A stretch of DNA of 46,132 nucleotides from a virus: the IMG/VR virus record IMGVR_UViG_3300009151_000116, positions 1 to 46,132 of that record, one strand, 5' to 3'. Within the stretch, counting starts at the first letter, position 1; each line of letters starts with the position of its first letter. The notes under the pieces were generated by a model. It did no database searches, had not been told where the DNA came from, and saw nothing but the letters and a program-made list of their open reading frames with translations. Of the stretch, positions 6,985-15,237 are shown one piece after another. The translations under genes and the position numbers were made by a program.

Positions 6985-7268
6985 TGTTATCGCTAGATAA
7001 AATTAATCCCCTTAATGTATTAGGGTGCAGGGAGGTCGGTGATCCGCCTCCCCATTTCCATTATCTCCAATTAAATCTCAAGTATAATATTGTAGAATCT
7101 GTTAGACAATGGATTTACGAAAATCTGCATAGTAGATTTTATCTGGGAGAAAGTCTACAACTTGATGATAATCAATTCACTATAAAAATTAAGATTGGAT
7201 TTGAAGAGCCAAAAGAAGCCAGTTTCTTTTTGCTTGCTTGTCCACTTTTAAAGTACACAAATCATTAA
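6984..7268 (+). CDS. Conserved hypothetical protein, 94 aa
   Basis: Translation starts in a TAATG overlap with the VWA gene. The N-terminus contains LNVLGCREVGDPPPHFHY, then a helix (VESVRQWIYENLHSRF) and a strand-rich end (DNQFTIKIKIGF). The segment coding GCREVGDPPP is much more G+C-rich than its surroundings and can fold into a hairpin (7030-7052). The family is not recognised. Coupling to the MoxR/VWA unit makes it a candidate small partner of that system, by position only. Confidence 0.65.
   Translation: MLSLDKINPLNVLGCREVGDPPPHFHYLQLNLKYNIVESVRQWIYENLHSRFYLGESLQLDDNQFTIKIKIGFEEPKEASFFLLACPLLKYTNH
7030..7052 (+). other. GC-rich hairpin inside the 94-aa gene
   Basis: GGGAGG (7030-7035) pairs with CCTCCC (7047-7052). 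The stem can extend through a T.G pair and GG/CC (7038-7039 with 7044-7045) after one bulged C, closing on a four-base loop. It lies about 45 bases after the start codon of the gene, in an otherwise AT-rich region. It may simply reflect the Pro-rich coding sequence. Confidence 0.4.
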
Positions 7269-7275
7269 AGTGATA

Positions 7276-7281
7276 TATAAT
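7276..7281 (+). promoter_or_regulatory. Possible -10 element before the 77-aa gene
   Basis: A TATAAT at 7276-7281 stands in the 39-base gap between genes and about 27 bases before an ATG with strong AAGGAG (7296-7301). No good -35 hexamer is found 16-18 bases upstream, and no T4 MotA-type box at the right distance. A weak or activator-dependent promoter is possible. Confidence 0.4.
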
Positions 7282-7307
7282 AGTACTTACAACCAAAGGA
7301 GTAAATT

Positions 7308-7541
7308 ATGACTGAAGAAACAACTACACAACCAGAAGCACAAACTACACCAGAAGCACAAGCATCTGTAGATTTAACTGTACAAGACCTAGCAGGTCTA
7401 CGTTCAGTTATCGATGTAGCAAGTTCACGTGGTGCATTTAAGGCCGCTGAAATGGAAGCTGTTGGAAAACTATTCAACAAGCTAAATGCATTTTTGGATC
7501 AAGTAGCCAAACAACAGCCTGCACCAGCAGAAGGACAATAA
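7308..7541 (+). CDS. Conserved small phage protein, 77 aa
   Basis: The N-terminal 25 residues are Thr/Gln/Glu/Pro-rich and probably disordered (TEETTTQPEAQTTPEAQ). A helical core follows: LTVQDLAGLRSVIDVASSRG and FKAAEMEAVGKLFNKLNAFL, then a Pro/Ala/Gln tail. The core with SRGAFKAAEM and VGKLFNKLNAFL resembles a small conserved protein common in marine T4-like phages, function unknown to me. A very good AAGGAG ribosome site suggests high expression. It leads a run of three small conserved genes that ends at DHFR. Confidence 0.75.
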   Translation: MTEETTTQPEAQTTPEAQASVDLTVQDLAGLRSVIDVASSRGAFKAAEMEAVGKLFNKLNAFLDQVAKQQPAPAEGQ

Positions 7542-7545
7542 TTTA

Positions 7546-8160
7546 ATGGCTGATATCAAACACATTGGAAGGTTCAAGTCAAACGGACGTAAATGTCTAA
7601 TTGCCTATAGAACACTGCCCGGTGAAAGCGATTCTGCATTGGTTATCCAAACTGAAAATTTAACTGACGAAAACCACGACTCACTAATGAAGTTAGTTGA
7701 GTCACAGGGTGCTCAGTCAAGTTATGAATTTGCAGAAGTCCTAGCACGAACAAGATTCCAAGACGGTAGCGTTATGTTATCTAACTTGCATAGTAATAAA
7801 AAATTACTTAAAGTAAAGACTAGCGACATTGAAGTAGTTCCAAATATGAAAGCTGTTATTAGTTTAGATCAACTAAACCAACTAATTGCTGAACAAAAAG
7901 GAATTAGTGTTAATGACCTAGCATTAGGTAACCAAACATCTATACAAGATGTTGCTAAAGTAAATGATCTAACAGTTGAAGAAGAAACTGTTCCACAAAA
8001 AGCATTTGAAACTAAACAATTAGATCAACCACTTACTGATACAGACCTTGCAAAGAAATATCGTTCTGATGCTGACCGCCTTAGCAAGGAAGCCGCTCAA
8101 CTTCGTAGGATGGCTGAAGAGCTAGTTCCGACAAAGAAGAAAGCTGCCGTTGACGAGTGA
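7546..8160 (+). CDS. Conserved hypothetical protein, 204 aa
   Basis: The protein has an N-terminal beta-rich domain (IKHIGRFKSNGRKCLIAYRTLPG, to about residue 85), then VLARTRFQDGSVMLSNLH, and a long helical C-terminus (KYRSDADRLSKEAAQLRRMAEEL, 167-190) ending in lysines. The C-terminal helix has a coiled-coil character. An AAGGA ribosome site stands ten bases upstream. The arrangement and the GDSAL-like LPGESDSALVIQ do not match an enzyme family; I recall similar conserved proteins in marine T4-like phages without function. The stop overlaps the GTG start of the next gene. Confidence 0.75.
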   Translation: MADIKHIGRFKSNGRKCLIAYRTLPGESDSALVIQTENLTDENHDSLMKLVESQGAQSSYEFAEVLARTRFQDGSVMLSNLHSNKKLLKVKTSDIEVVPNMKAVISLDQLNQLIAEQKGISVNDLALGNQTSIQDVAKVNDLTVEEETVPQKAFETKQLDQPLTDTDLAKKYRSDADRLSKEAAQLRRMAEELVPTKKKAAVDE

Positions 8161-8477
8161 CAAAAAAGTCTTTGCCAAAAGACGTAGTTGAGTCGTGGCC
8201 GGAGATTTTTAGTGATATAGATGTTCGTGCAATACCGTTAGAGTATCTTGATTCCATACGGATTATTTTTGAAAACGGTAAAGTATGGGATATAGACATT
8301 GCCAAATATGCTAAACAATCCGGCGAAGACGATCTAGAAGGGCATCTTAAAGAACTATTCAGCAACTATGAAGAGTCTATACAACATATAGACTTTCGAT
8401 TAGATGTCGCTAAAGTTAAGAAAGATGTAATAAAACAAACTAAGAGTTTTCTTAAAAAACCAAAAAAAGAAAAATGA
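8157..8477 (+). CDS. Conserved hypothetical protein, 106 aa (GTG start)
   Basis: The start is GTG at 8157, overlapping the previous TGA (GTGA); the frame has no internal methionine, so no other usual start exists. The protein is acidic in the middle and ends in a strongly basic tail (FLKKPKKEK). A central block IRIIFENGKVWDIDIAKY looks like two strands and a turn. I remember similarly arranged proteins near DHFR or other metabolic genes in aquatic T4-like phages, without function. The stop overlaps the DHFR start (ATGA). Confidence 0.72.
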   Translation: MTKKSLPKDVVESWPEIFSDIDVRAIPLEYLDSIRIIFENGKVWDIDIAKYAKQSGEDDLEGHLKELFSNYEESIQHIDFRLDVAKVKKDVIKQTKSFLKKPKKEK

Positions 8478-9010
8478 TAGCAGGAATGTTTGCAGTAGAC
8501 AGTGTCGGGGGAATGGGATGGAAAGGCTCTATGCCTTGGCCAAACAATCCAGACGATATGAAATGGTTTAAAGCTACTACGCAAAACCAGATAGTTGTCA
8601 TGGGTAGAAAGACTTGGGATAGTTCCGATATGCCGAGTCCGTTACCAGGAAGGCACAACGTAGTTTTTACCAATAACTTTTTTGATCAAGACGATATTGA
8701 GCAAATACGTGGTGATGTATGCGAAGCATTAGTTAGTTTAAAAAGTCATAACAAAAGAAAAAATGTTTTTGTTATAGGCGGAGCAAACTTACTCATGCAG
8801 AGTAGGCCGGTGCTAGAAAAAGTTTATCTAACACGTATTTCAGGTGGTTACCTAAACGACACTACTATTGATATAGTAGACTTTTTAGACGGAATGGTAT
8901 TACACCAAACTGTTAATCTTGGATCTTGTATAGTAGAAGAATATCATAATGAAGCAATATCATCAAGCGTTAAAGCATATACTAACAAACGGAAAAAACA
9001 AGACCGATAG
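8474..9010 (+). CDS. frd: Dihydrofolate reductase
   Basis: DHFR reduces dihydrofolate to tetrahydrofolate with NADPH, restoring the cofactor used by thymidylate synthase. Visible motifs are GMGWKGSMPWP (13-23), the catalytic acid in PDDMKWFK (Asp28, matching E. coli Asp27), GRKTW (44-48) of the NADPH site, and VIGGANLL (100-107). Length 178 aa fits (T4 193, E. coli 159). The start overlaps the previous stop (ATGA). Its last 62 bases lie inside the beginning of thyA in another frame, so the C-terminal tail (AYTNKRKKQDR) is coded by the same DNA as the ThyA N-terminus. Call secure. Confidence 0.93.
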   Translation: MIAGMFAVDSVGGMGWKGSMPWPNNPDDMKWFKATTQNQIVVMGRKTWDSSDMPSPLPGRHNVVFTNNFFDQDDIEQIRGDVCEALVSLKSHNKRKNVFVIGGANLLMQSRPVLEKVYLTRISGGYLNDTTIDIVDFLDGMVLHQTVNLGSCIVEEYHNEAISSSVKAYTNKRKKQDR

Positions 9011-9848
9011 AACGGGGGTAGGAACCCGTAGCGTATTTGGTTACCAAATGCGTTTTAATCTGCAAGAAGGTTTTCCAGCTACAACTACTAAGAAGCTCGC
9101 CTGGCGGGCGGTTGTAAGCGAACTCCTCTGGTTCTTAGAGGGTAGTAGCGATGAACGCCGACTTGCGGAGATCCTACATGGTACTAGAGATATTACAAAG
9201 AGCACTATCTGGACAGCTAATGCTGAAGCAGACTATTGGAAATCCAAAGCAAAATTTCCAGGAGATCTTGGTCGCGTGTATGGAGTACAATGGCGCGATT
9301 GGATATCTCATACACCTGAAGGTGCGCCCGACATTGATGATGAATACGGCAAAACATATTTTGACCCTATATACAAACACATCGATCAAATAGAAAAACT
9401 TATTGAAGGTTTAAAACAAGATCCTAACGGGCGTAGACATATTCTTAGTGCATGGAATCCAGCCGAACTGGATCAAATGGCATTGCCTCCGTGTCACGTT
9501 ATGGCACAGTTTGATGTTACAGATGGTTATCTAAGCTGTCAAATGTATCAACGTAGTTGCGATATGTTTCTAGGTGTACCTTTTAACATTGCCAGTTATA
9601 GTTTACTAGTTCACATCATTGCTCGCGAGTGCGGTCTTAAGGTAGGAGACTTTGTCTGGACCGGCGGTGATTGCCATATCTATAACAATCACTTTGATGC
9701 TGTAGAAGAACAGTTATCTAGAGAACCTAAGGCATTGCCTACACTAGTGTTTACAACAGGCAAAAAAATCGCCGACTATAAAGTCGACGATTTCATATTA
9801 GATAACTATAATCCAGATCCAGCTATTAAAGCTGAAATGGCTGTTTAA
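8949..9848 (+). CDS. thyA: Thymidylate synthase
   Basis: The enzyme methylates dUMP to dTMP with methylene-tetrahydrofolate, producing dihydrofolate for the DHFR just upstream. The sequence follows E. coli ThyA closely: MKQYHQALKHIL start, DRTGVGTRSVFG, WFLEGS, GRVYGVQWRDW, the catalytic Cys182 in PPCHVMAQF, YQRSCDMFLGVPFNIASY, and VWTGGDCHIYNNH. Length 299 aa exceeds E. coli (264), with extra residues around TIWTANAEADYWKSK and after DWISHTPEG. No intron interrupts it, unlike T4 td. The start lies 62 bases inside frd. The stop codon overlaps the stop of the convergent fibre gene by two bases. Call secure. Confidence 0.95.
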   Translation: MKQYHQALKHILTNGKNKTDRTGVGTRSVFGYQMRFNLQEGFPATTTKKLAWRAVVSELLWFLEGSSDERRLAEILHGTRDITKSTIWTANAEADYWKSKAKFPGDLGRVYGVQWRDWISHTPEGAPDIDDEYGKTYFDPIYKHIDQIEKLIEGLKQDPNGRRHILSAWNPAELDQMALPPCHVMAQFDVTDGYLSCQMYQRSCDMFLGVPFNIASYSLLVHIIARECGLKVGDFVWTGGDCHIYNNHFDAVEEQLSREPKALPTLVFTTGKKIADYKVDDFILDNYNPDPAIKAEMAV

Positions 9849-12800
9849 CGTATAAAAGCTTCTATTAGTTTGACTCCAGTATCATCACTGGATTCTAGTG
9901 CAATAGCAAATACATCATTAGCATGTGGTACAGCGGCCACAGCACATCCGTTATTTGTTGCTACTAAACGCTGTCCTTTACGCACTGTACCAACCACCTT
10001 AACAGGAACTCTTCCTTTTAGCGCAACGGTTACGCCCCCTTCTAGATCTTTATTCATTAGATAAGCTGGCTTGTCGCTTACTACACCAATTGCTAGATCA
10101 CCGTATGCGCTAGCAGTAACTTCTTTTTCGCCGCCAATAGTCAACACAGTTCCAACTTCATATTCAGCATCTGGTAGATATTTTTCTGCCAAGTCAGCAA
10201 AGTATGCTTCGTTAGCAACACCAATAAATTTATCAGCTGTAATTTGATTTGCACTAAAGTCGCCGCTACTATTTCTAGCTACAATACTAGCTCCGGTGTT
10301 ACTAGAACTAGCATTAATACTGATTTTAACATTATCGCCTGCGCCTGGAACATATGCGGCTGTTCCTTCATTTAGTACCACATAATTACCAGCAGTTAAT
10401 TGACCAACGTAATTTAAACCAGATAAATTGGAACCGCTAAGTTGAAAATCATCAGCAAAGGCGGCTGTAATAGTAATAGCTCCACTACCGTCAAACGTTT
10501 GACTACCTTTAAGAATACCGCCTAATCCTATAGCTCTAGCCTGTTGTAATTTATCAGCAGTTGCCGCTTTACCTGTAAAGTAAGCACTAGAACCTGCACC
10601 AGTGCCCTGGCTTAAAATTACTGTTCCGTTTGGAGATAATACATCGCCATTTAGTCGAGCAATTACAGTACCATATCCGTTAGTGCCATCCCCGAGTGTG
10701 AGTTTATTTTGATTAGTATCGTATGAAAATGTTGTTTGATCAGCGTATATACTTCTTGGCTGACTACCTGTTCCTGGTAATGCTCCTGAAACAAATACAG
10801 GGTAAAATGTTCCTATATCAGTTGGTTTGTCAGCTACAAGTATCTGAGCAGAATTACCTACACTGATTGATGCTAAATTTTTCCATTCTGGTATTGTCCC
10901 AGTACTAGATAACACATATCCAACAGCGCCAATTGATAGATAGTTGGTAGTATCACCGGCTGTTTGATACGGCATGTCACCCAGTACACCTGCAGATAAA
11001 TTTTTAGCTTTAGTAGCAGTAGTGGCATTACCACCAATACCGTCACCGGGGTCAGTTGCTGTGATAGTTATAGGTGCCGCGCCTGCTACAGATTGGCTTG
11101 TAAAATTAAGAGTTAATGTTGTTTGTCCCAATGCTGGTACATCAGCGGCTACATTGGTAATTTTTACAGTACCTGTAATTGCTGTACCTGTTACGGTGGC
11201 ATTTGGTCTCCATGTATCTCCAAGTCCTGCAAAAGTCCAAGGTTGTAAATTAGTTCCGGACCCAGTAAATGTATCAACTAAAACAGTAATTGTCAATGCA
11301 ATGTTATCAATAGCTGTTATTTTTCCTGCCATTGATATAGTAGGATTATTTGCAGATGTTACTTTGATTCTAGTATCTAGCTGATAGCCAGTTACTTTGT
11401 TAATTGTCCAAGTTTTACTTCCGGTGCCTACTGTAGTGGCTGTTACTGATCCAATGTCAGTATACCCTGGTCCTGAAGGAATATTGCTTCCTGTAGTCAG
11501 CGAGTTTTGTACAACAATTGTAGTTGACGTTGACGCACCACTTGTTCCCACTAAACTAGCACTGGTTGATGTAACGGTGATTGGAGCGGCTGTTGGGGCA
11601 ATATTAATATTCCAAGTAGAATTAGCTGTAGCTCCAACGCCGTCTGTACGAGCCACTTTAAGATTGGCTCTTGCCTGGGTATCAGTACTAGCATTTGTAC
11701 CGCCTGCCGCAATACCTAAAATTCCGCCTGCACCAAATTTAGCATCAACGTAAGATTTAGGTACAGCCTGTTGATCACTGGCAACTGCTCCGGTCAACGT
11801 AACTGTTGCAAATGTTGGGTCAGTTGGTTTTCCAACTAGGTCAGTATATTCTATACTGATGTTTCCACTACCATCAAACGGTTTTCCGTTGATATTACGA
11901 GGAGTTTTTAATACTGTGGCAGTACTAGCGTTACCACTAAATGTTGTTGCAGAAATTGTGCTAGTGCCGTCATCGTTTCGCTTACGTGCTACCAGTGTAT
12001 CTCCACTATTTGTTGCCATAAAGCTAGCTTGAAGATACGATACACCAACTTTTAATGAATTTGCTTGTGTTGCTGTGCCATCAAATGTTGTGGCATACAC
12101 AGTGGCCCATTTGGCACTTGTGCTACCTAAGTTAAATGCCGAACTTGTTAAATCTGGTCTGATGCCGTACTGATCAATTACTAATGGAAATACTGGAGTT
12201 GTATTTTGTTTAACTGAGAATGTAATACGTTGGCCGCCTAATCTAGCAGATATTTGTGGCTGATTGGCAATAATTTCAATTTTTAAATCGTCGTTTGCGC
12301 CTAAAGTAAGACCTTCGTCAACGTTGATTTTAACTTGATATGGTAATGTTAATAGATTGTTTACCGGGCTTAAATATTCTGCCGGAAGTTTTCCGCCAAA
12401 ACGTAATGCATTTGATGCTGTTCCCCAAACTTTGTATGTGCCGCCACCGTTAGTACCACTAACACCAATAGCATCAACATTAGGAAATGTAATTCCTCGT
12501 TTGATTTGTTTAGAAGATGGGTCTGTAAACCCAACAATAGTACTATCGGGGTCAGCAATGTTTAGTACAAATTCATCTTCAGATACAATAAAATTAACTG
12601 CACCGTTTACTGTGGCCGCAATAATTCCATGAGGCGTTCCGCTAGCATCAACAACGTTGCGGCTAACCATTTGTGTAATGCCAGTACCTGCATTTTGTGG
12701 GCCAACAGTTAACCAGTCTGCTGTTACTCCACCAATTCTAACTTTTAATTGGTCTTTGTTAGAGTCAAACCATAAATCTCCAGGTGTTGGAAACGGTGGC

Positions 12801-13102
12801 TCTGTTGCGCTATATTCTGCACCTGTTAAGGTTTTCCATACTTTTGCAGTAGAATATGTATCACCGGTGTGTACTTTTAATTTTTTATTAGTTGTATCGT
12901 ACCAAATTTGGCCAGAAATAGCATTTGGAGGAGAAATTTCTCTTGCAAAATTTTCTAATAAATGCACGAATGTTTCGTTTTGAATCTCTCCGTAGCCGGC
13001 ATAATTTTTACCGACTAGCTGAACATCTAGCGATTGGTCTACAGTACCATCCTGTACTGTAGCTTGTACCGCTCCATTCCATCTGTTTATTGTATATGAC
13101 AT
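9845..13102 (-). CDS. Tail/baseplate fibre protein, 1085 aa (first of three paralogues)
   Basis: A late virion protein. Residues about 1-130 form a domain shared with the next two genes: SYTIN start, LVGKNYAGYGE, FVHLLENFA, GQIWYDT, GDLWFDS and VGPQ. The long middle is Thr/Ser/Gly/Asn-rich with no Lys-rich core and looks like beta-structured, repetitive fibre shaft. From about residue 960 a C-terminal module appears: YFADLAEKYLPDAEYEVGTV, GVVSDKPAYLMN, ALKGRVPVKVVG, RKGQRLVATNNG, seen in marine T4-like fibre proteins. It probably contacts the host surface or caps the trimer. A late octamer at 13132-13139 and an AGGGG ribosome site precede it. It is last in the late block, ending at overlapping stops with thyA. 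Confidence 0.82.
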   Translation of the reverse strand: MSYTINRWNGAVQATVQDGTVDQSLDVQLVGKNYAGYGEIQNETFVHLLENFAREISPPNAISGQIWYDTTNKKLKVHTGDTYSTAKVWKTLTGAEYSATEPPFPTPGDLWFDSNKDQLKVRIGGVTADWLTVGPQNAGTGITQMVSRNVVDASGTPHGIIAATVNGAVNFIVSEDEFVLNIADPDSTIVGFTDPSSKQIKRGITFPNVDAIGVSGTNGGGTYKVWGTASNALRFGGKLPAEYLSPVNNLLTLPYQVKINVDEGLTLGANDDLKIEIIANQPQISARLGGQRITFSVKQNTTPVFPLVIDQYGIRPDLTSSAFNLGSTSAKWATVYATTFDGTATQANSLKVGVSYLQASFMATNSGDTLVARKRNDDGTSTISATTFSGNASTATVLKTPRNINGKPFDGSGNISIEYTDLVGKPTDPTFATVTLTGAVASDQQAVPKSYVDAKFGAGGILGIAAGGTNASTDTQARANLKVARTDGVGATANSTWNINIAPTAAPITVTSTSASLVGTSGASTSTTIVVQNSLTTGSNIPSGPGYTDIGSVTATTVGTGSKTWTINKVTGYQLDTRIKVTSANNPTISMAGKITAIDNIALTITVLVDTFTGSGTNLQPWTFAGLGDTWRPNATVTGTAITGTVKITNVAADVPALGQTTLTLNFTSQSVAGAAPITITATDPGDGIGGNATTATKAKNLSAGVLGDMPYQTAGDTTNYLSIGAVGYVLSSTGTIPEWKNLASISVGNSAQILVADKPTDIGTFYPVFVSGALPGTGSQPRSIYADQTTFSYDTNQNKLTLGDGTNGYGTVIARLNGDVLSPNGTVILSQGTGAGSSAYFTGKAATADKLQQARAIGLGGILKGSQTFDGSGAITITAAFADDFQLSGSNLSGLNYVGQLTAGNYVVLNEGTAAYVPGAGDNVKISINASSSNTGASIVARNSSGDFSANQITADKFIGVANEAYFADLAEKYLPDAEYEVGTVLTIGGEKEVTASAYGDLAIGVVSDKPAYLMNKDLEGGVTVALKGRVPVKVVGTVRKGQRLVATNNGCAVAAVPHANDVFAIALESSDDTGVKLIEAFIR

Positions 13103-13131
13103 CTATTGGCCCCTAAAACTAACGTTATTAT

Positions 13132-13139
13132 TATTTATC
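13132..13139 (-). promoter_or_regulatory. Late promoter (GATAAATA) of the 1085-aa fibre gene
   Basis: Read on the minus strand, GATAAATA differs from the T4 late octamer TATAAATA only at its first base. Six bases downstream the RNA would start at an A near 13126, giving a 24-base leader that includes AGGGG at 13114-13110 before the ATG at 13102. It lies in the only gap (13103-13152) between fibre genes. Confidence 0.78.
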
Positions 13140-13152
13140 GCTCTTTGTGCTT

Positions 13153-15237
13153 TTAAATTAATGCAAAAAGTTTCCAATTTGTAGAATTTCCCGACGGATT
13201 TGTTAATCCTGCACTGGCATTTAACTTACAAATCCATTCTTTGTAATCAAAAATTACAACATCATTAACTGAGTATGCAGTAACATTATCCCAATTGCCC
13301 ACTGGTACAAAATCAGTAATGTATTCCCATGCTAGACTGTTGTCTGGTTGTTCGACAACAGTAAATCTTTTATAAAATCTGGTAACCACAACGCTAGCTG
13401 ACGGTGCTGGAATTACTTGTGTTTCTATAATATCTTCTACTACTGAGAAATTTTCATAGCTACCTTCACCTTTATTCACTGTGTTTTTACTAAATGCAAT
13501 AGTTTCAGTGCCAGTTAGTTGGGTACCAGTTTGTACTGGTTTATATTGTATGGCACCAACTACTATTGCCAAATGAGTTGCATGAATTTTAGCAATAGTT
13601 CCAACAATAGCAATACCTTGAGGATTATTAACACCGTTGTATATAGAAGCTGTATATGTTAAAATTTCAACTATTTTTGCATTGGCTGCTTGAATTCCAG
13701 GCTGTGTTGTTATATCAAAATCGCTGATATCTAATGCTAGTGTAATTGGACGGATACTAACACGCTCATCAACATATTTTTTATTGGCTGCGTCAGTTAA
13801 ATTGCTAGTGACATAATTTAAGTTGGCTAAATTTGTAAGTGTTTTACCGTTGACATTTATAACACTAGTAGCTGAAGATAATATTAACTCAGTTGTCCTA
13901 CTAGTAATAATGTTGCCGGTAATGTTTAATCCTGCATCCATATTTAAAGTAGTTAAACTACCTAGTGTTTTTAAATTAGAATTAATTACACTAGATCCTA
14001 ATGTTGTAGCAGACAATACAGGATTAAAATTAATTCTATATGTTTTATCAGTTGCTATATTAAAATTTTCAGAACTAGACCAACTAGTATATGCATATGA
14101 ATATGTTAAAGTTTTGTCAGTAGTACCATGTAATGTGATTCCGCCGCCGTCAGCATCAGTATCAGTTACCACCCCAACTGGTGATTTGTTTAATTCAATA
14201 TTTTTATCTTGTACTTGTAAAGTGGTCGTATTAATGTTAAAACTGTCACCTTGAATGATCAAGTTACCTGAAACTCTTAAGTCTCCGGTAATGTCAACTG
14301 CTTTGGTAGGAGCTCGATTAAAAAATCCAATTCTTTGATTTATAGAATCAATGTATATTGCAGTTTTTACACCACCTACTGGTTGTTTTGTTTTAATTTC
14401 AATTGCTCTACTTGACTCACTATTTTCAATAACAAAGTTACCGCCTTCAAGTTTTAAACTAGTATCACCTTGTGCCGACAATGCGGTACCTGGATCTCCA
14501 CCTAGTAATCGAACACCAGCTGTTGATTGTACTGTTAACGAACCAACAATTGTACCGTCTTGGTTGTTATATAATATATCGTCTGCTACTTTGGTTTCTC
14601 CCAATGCTGTAACTAACCCCTCTGCACGAGAAACAGTGACATTAAATTTAATGCCAATTAATGTACCTACTGAAAATCCAACTCCAATATTACCTGTAAA
14701 TCCTTCAATTGCCAATGCAGGAGTAAACGCGGCATTGCTGAGTATACCTAATAGAACTCCGTTAACAAAAAGTTTAGCAACTACTTTAAGTCTATTATTA
14801 GTGTCAATAATGTTATCAATTACAAATCCCGATGCTTTTTGTTGTGCTGTATAAACCGGGCCTGCCAATGTTAAATCAACACCGTCATAAAACCATAACT
14901 GATTTGTTTCATTATTAATCCATAGGTCGCCGGGAACCAGATTAAGAGGACGGTTTGCGCTTACTAATGGTCCTCCGCTGGCTCTAAAGATATTTCCGTC
15001 ATAAACGTTTAATCTACCAGTGCTGGTATTGTACCATAGTTGTCCTTTGATAGGATGCTCAGGTTCTGTACTGCTAGAAAAATTCTCTAGTAGTTTTACT
15101 AGATTTTCATTGAACACTTGGCCAAAATTTGTAACATTTTTTCCAATTAACGTAAGACTACTACTGCCAGTATCAAATTGACCGTCTGGAATCTCTGCTA
15201 ATACGTTACCGTCAGTTTTATTAATTTTATATGTCAT
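13153..15237 (-). CDS. Tail/baseplate fibre protein, 694 aa (second paralogue)
   Basis: The N-terminal domain (about 1-135) matches the flanking paralogues: TYKIN start, LIGKNVTNFGQ, VKLLENFSS, KGQLWYNTS, GDLWINNETNQ, LAGPVY. A fibre shaft follows with the collagen-free beta pattern typical of phage fibres, including LRVSGNLIIQG and VQDKNIELN as in many phage side fibres, and a repeated NLNYVTSNLTDAANKKYVD boundary. The last 50 residues (about 645-694) have W-x-x-x-x-x-Y-x-x-x-D-x-V plus NWKLFALI, a pattern like small carbohydrate-binding modules of the CBM5/12 type. The ATG overlaps the stop of the 815-aa paralogue (TAATG). Function as adhesin is likely; target unknown. Confidence 0.82.
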   Translation of the reverse strand: MTYKINKTDGNVLAEIPDGQFDTGSSSLTLIGKNVTNFGQVFNENLVKLLENFSSSTEPEHPIKGQLWYNTSTGRLNVYDGNIFRASGGPLVSANRPLNLVPGDLWINNETNQLWFYDGVDLTLAGPVYTAQQKASGFVIDNIIDTNNRLKVVAKLFVNGVLLGILSNAAFTPALAIEGFTGNIGVGFSVGTLIGIKFNVTVSRAEGLVTALGETKVADDILYNNQDGTIVGSLTVQSTAGVRLLGGDPGTALSAQGDTSLKLEGGNFVIENSESSRAIEIKTKQPVGGVKTAIYIDSINQRIGFFNRAPTKAVDITGDLRVSGNLIIQGDSFNINTTTLQVQDKNIELNKSPVGVVTDTDADGGGITLHGTTDKTLTYSYAYTSWSSSENFNIATDKTYRINFNPVLSATTLGSSVINSNLKTLGSLTTLNMDAGLNITGNIITSRTTELILSSATSVINVNGKTLTNLANLNYVTSNLTDAANKKYVDERVSIRPITLALDISDFDITTQPGIQAANAKIVEILTYTASIYNGVNNPQGIAIVGTIAKIHATHLAIVVGAIQYKPVQTGTQLTGTETIAFSKNTVNKGEGSYENFSVVEDIIETQVIPAPSASVVVTRFYKRFTVVEQPDNSLAWEYITDFVPVGNWDNVTAYSVNDVVIFDYKEWICKLNASAGLTNPSGNSTNWKLFALI

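Noticed and set aside
7227-7243. T4 MotA-box-like TTGCTT repeats before the 77-aa gene
   Set aside because: They are more than 30 bases from the -10-like TATAAT, not the 12-13 bases of T4 middle promoters, and lie inside a coding sequence.
9880-9900. Short inverted repeat (CCAGT/ACTGG) just inside the fibre gene end, as terminator for thyA
   Set aside because: Five base pairs with a six-base loop and no T-run; it is within a conserved fibre coding region.
10974-12983. Plus-strand open frames of 90-136 residues inside the 1085-aa fibre gene
   Set aside because: They are hydrophobic Val/Pro/Ala-rich shadows of the Thr/Gly/Asn-rich fibre frame, a usual artefact of repetitive coding, and lack ribosome sites. 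The same applies to plus-strand frames over the other fibre and giant genes.
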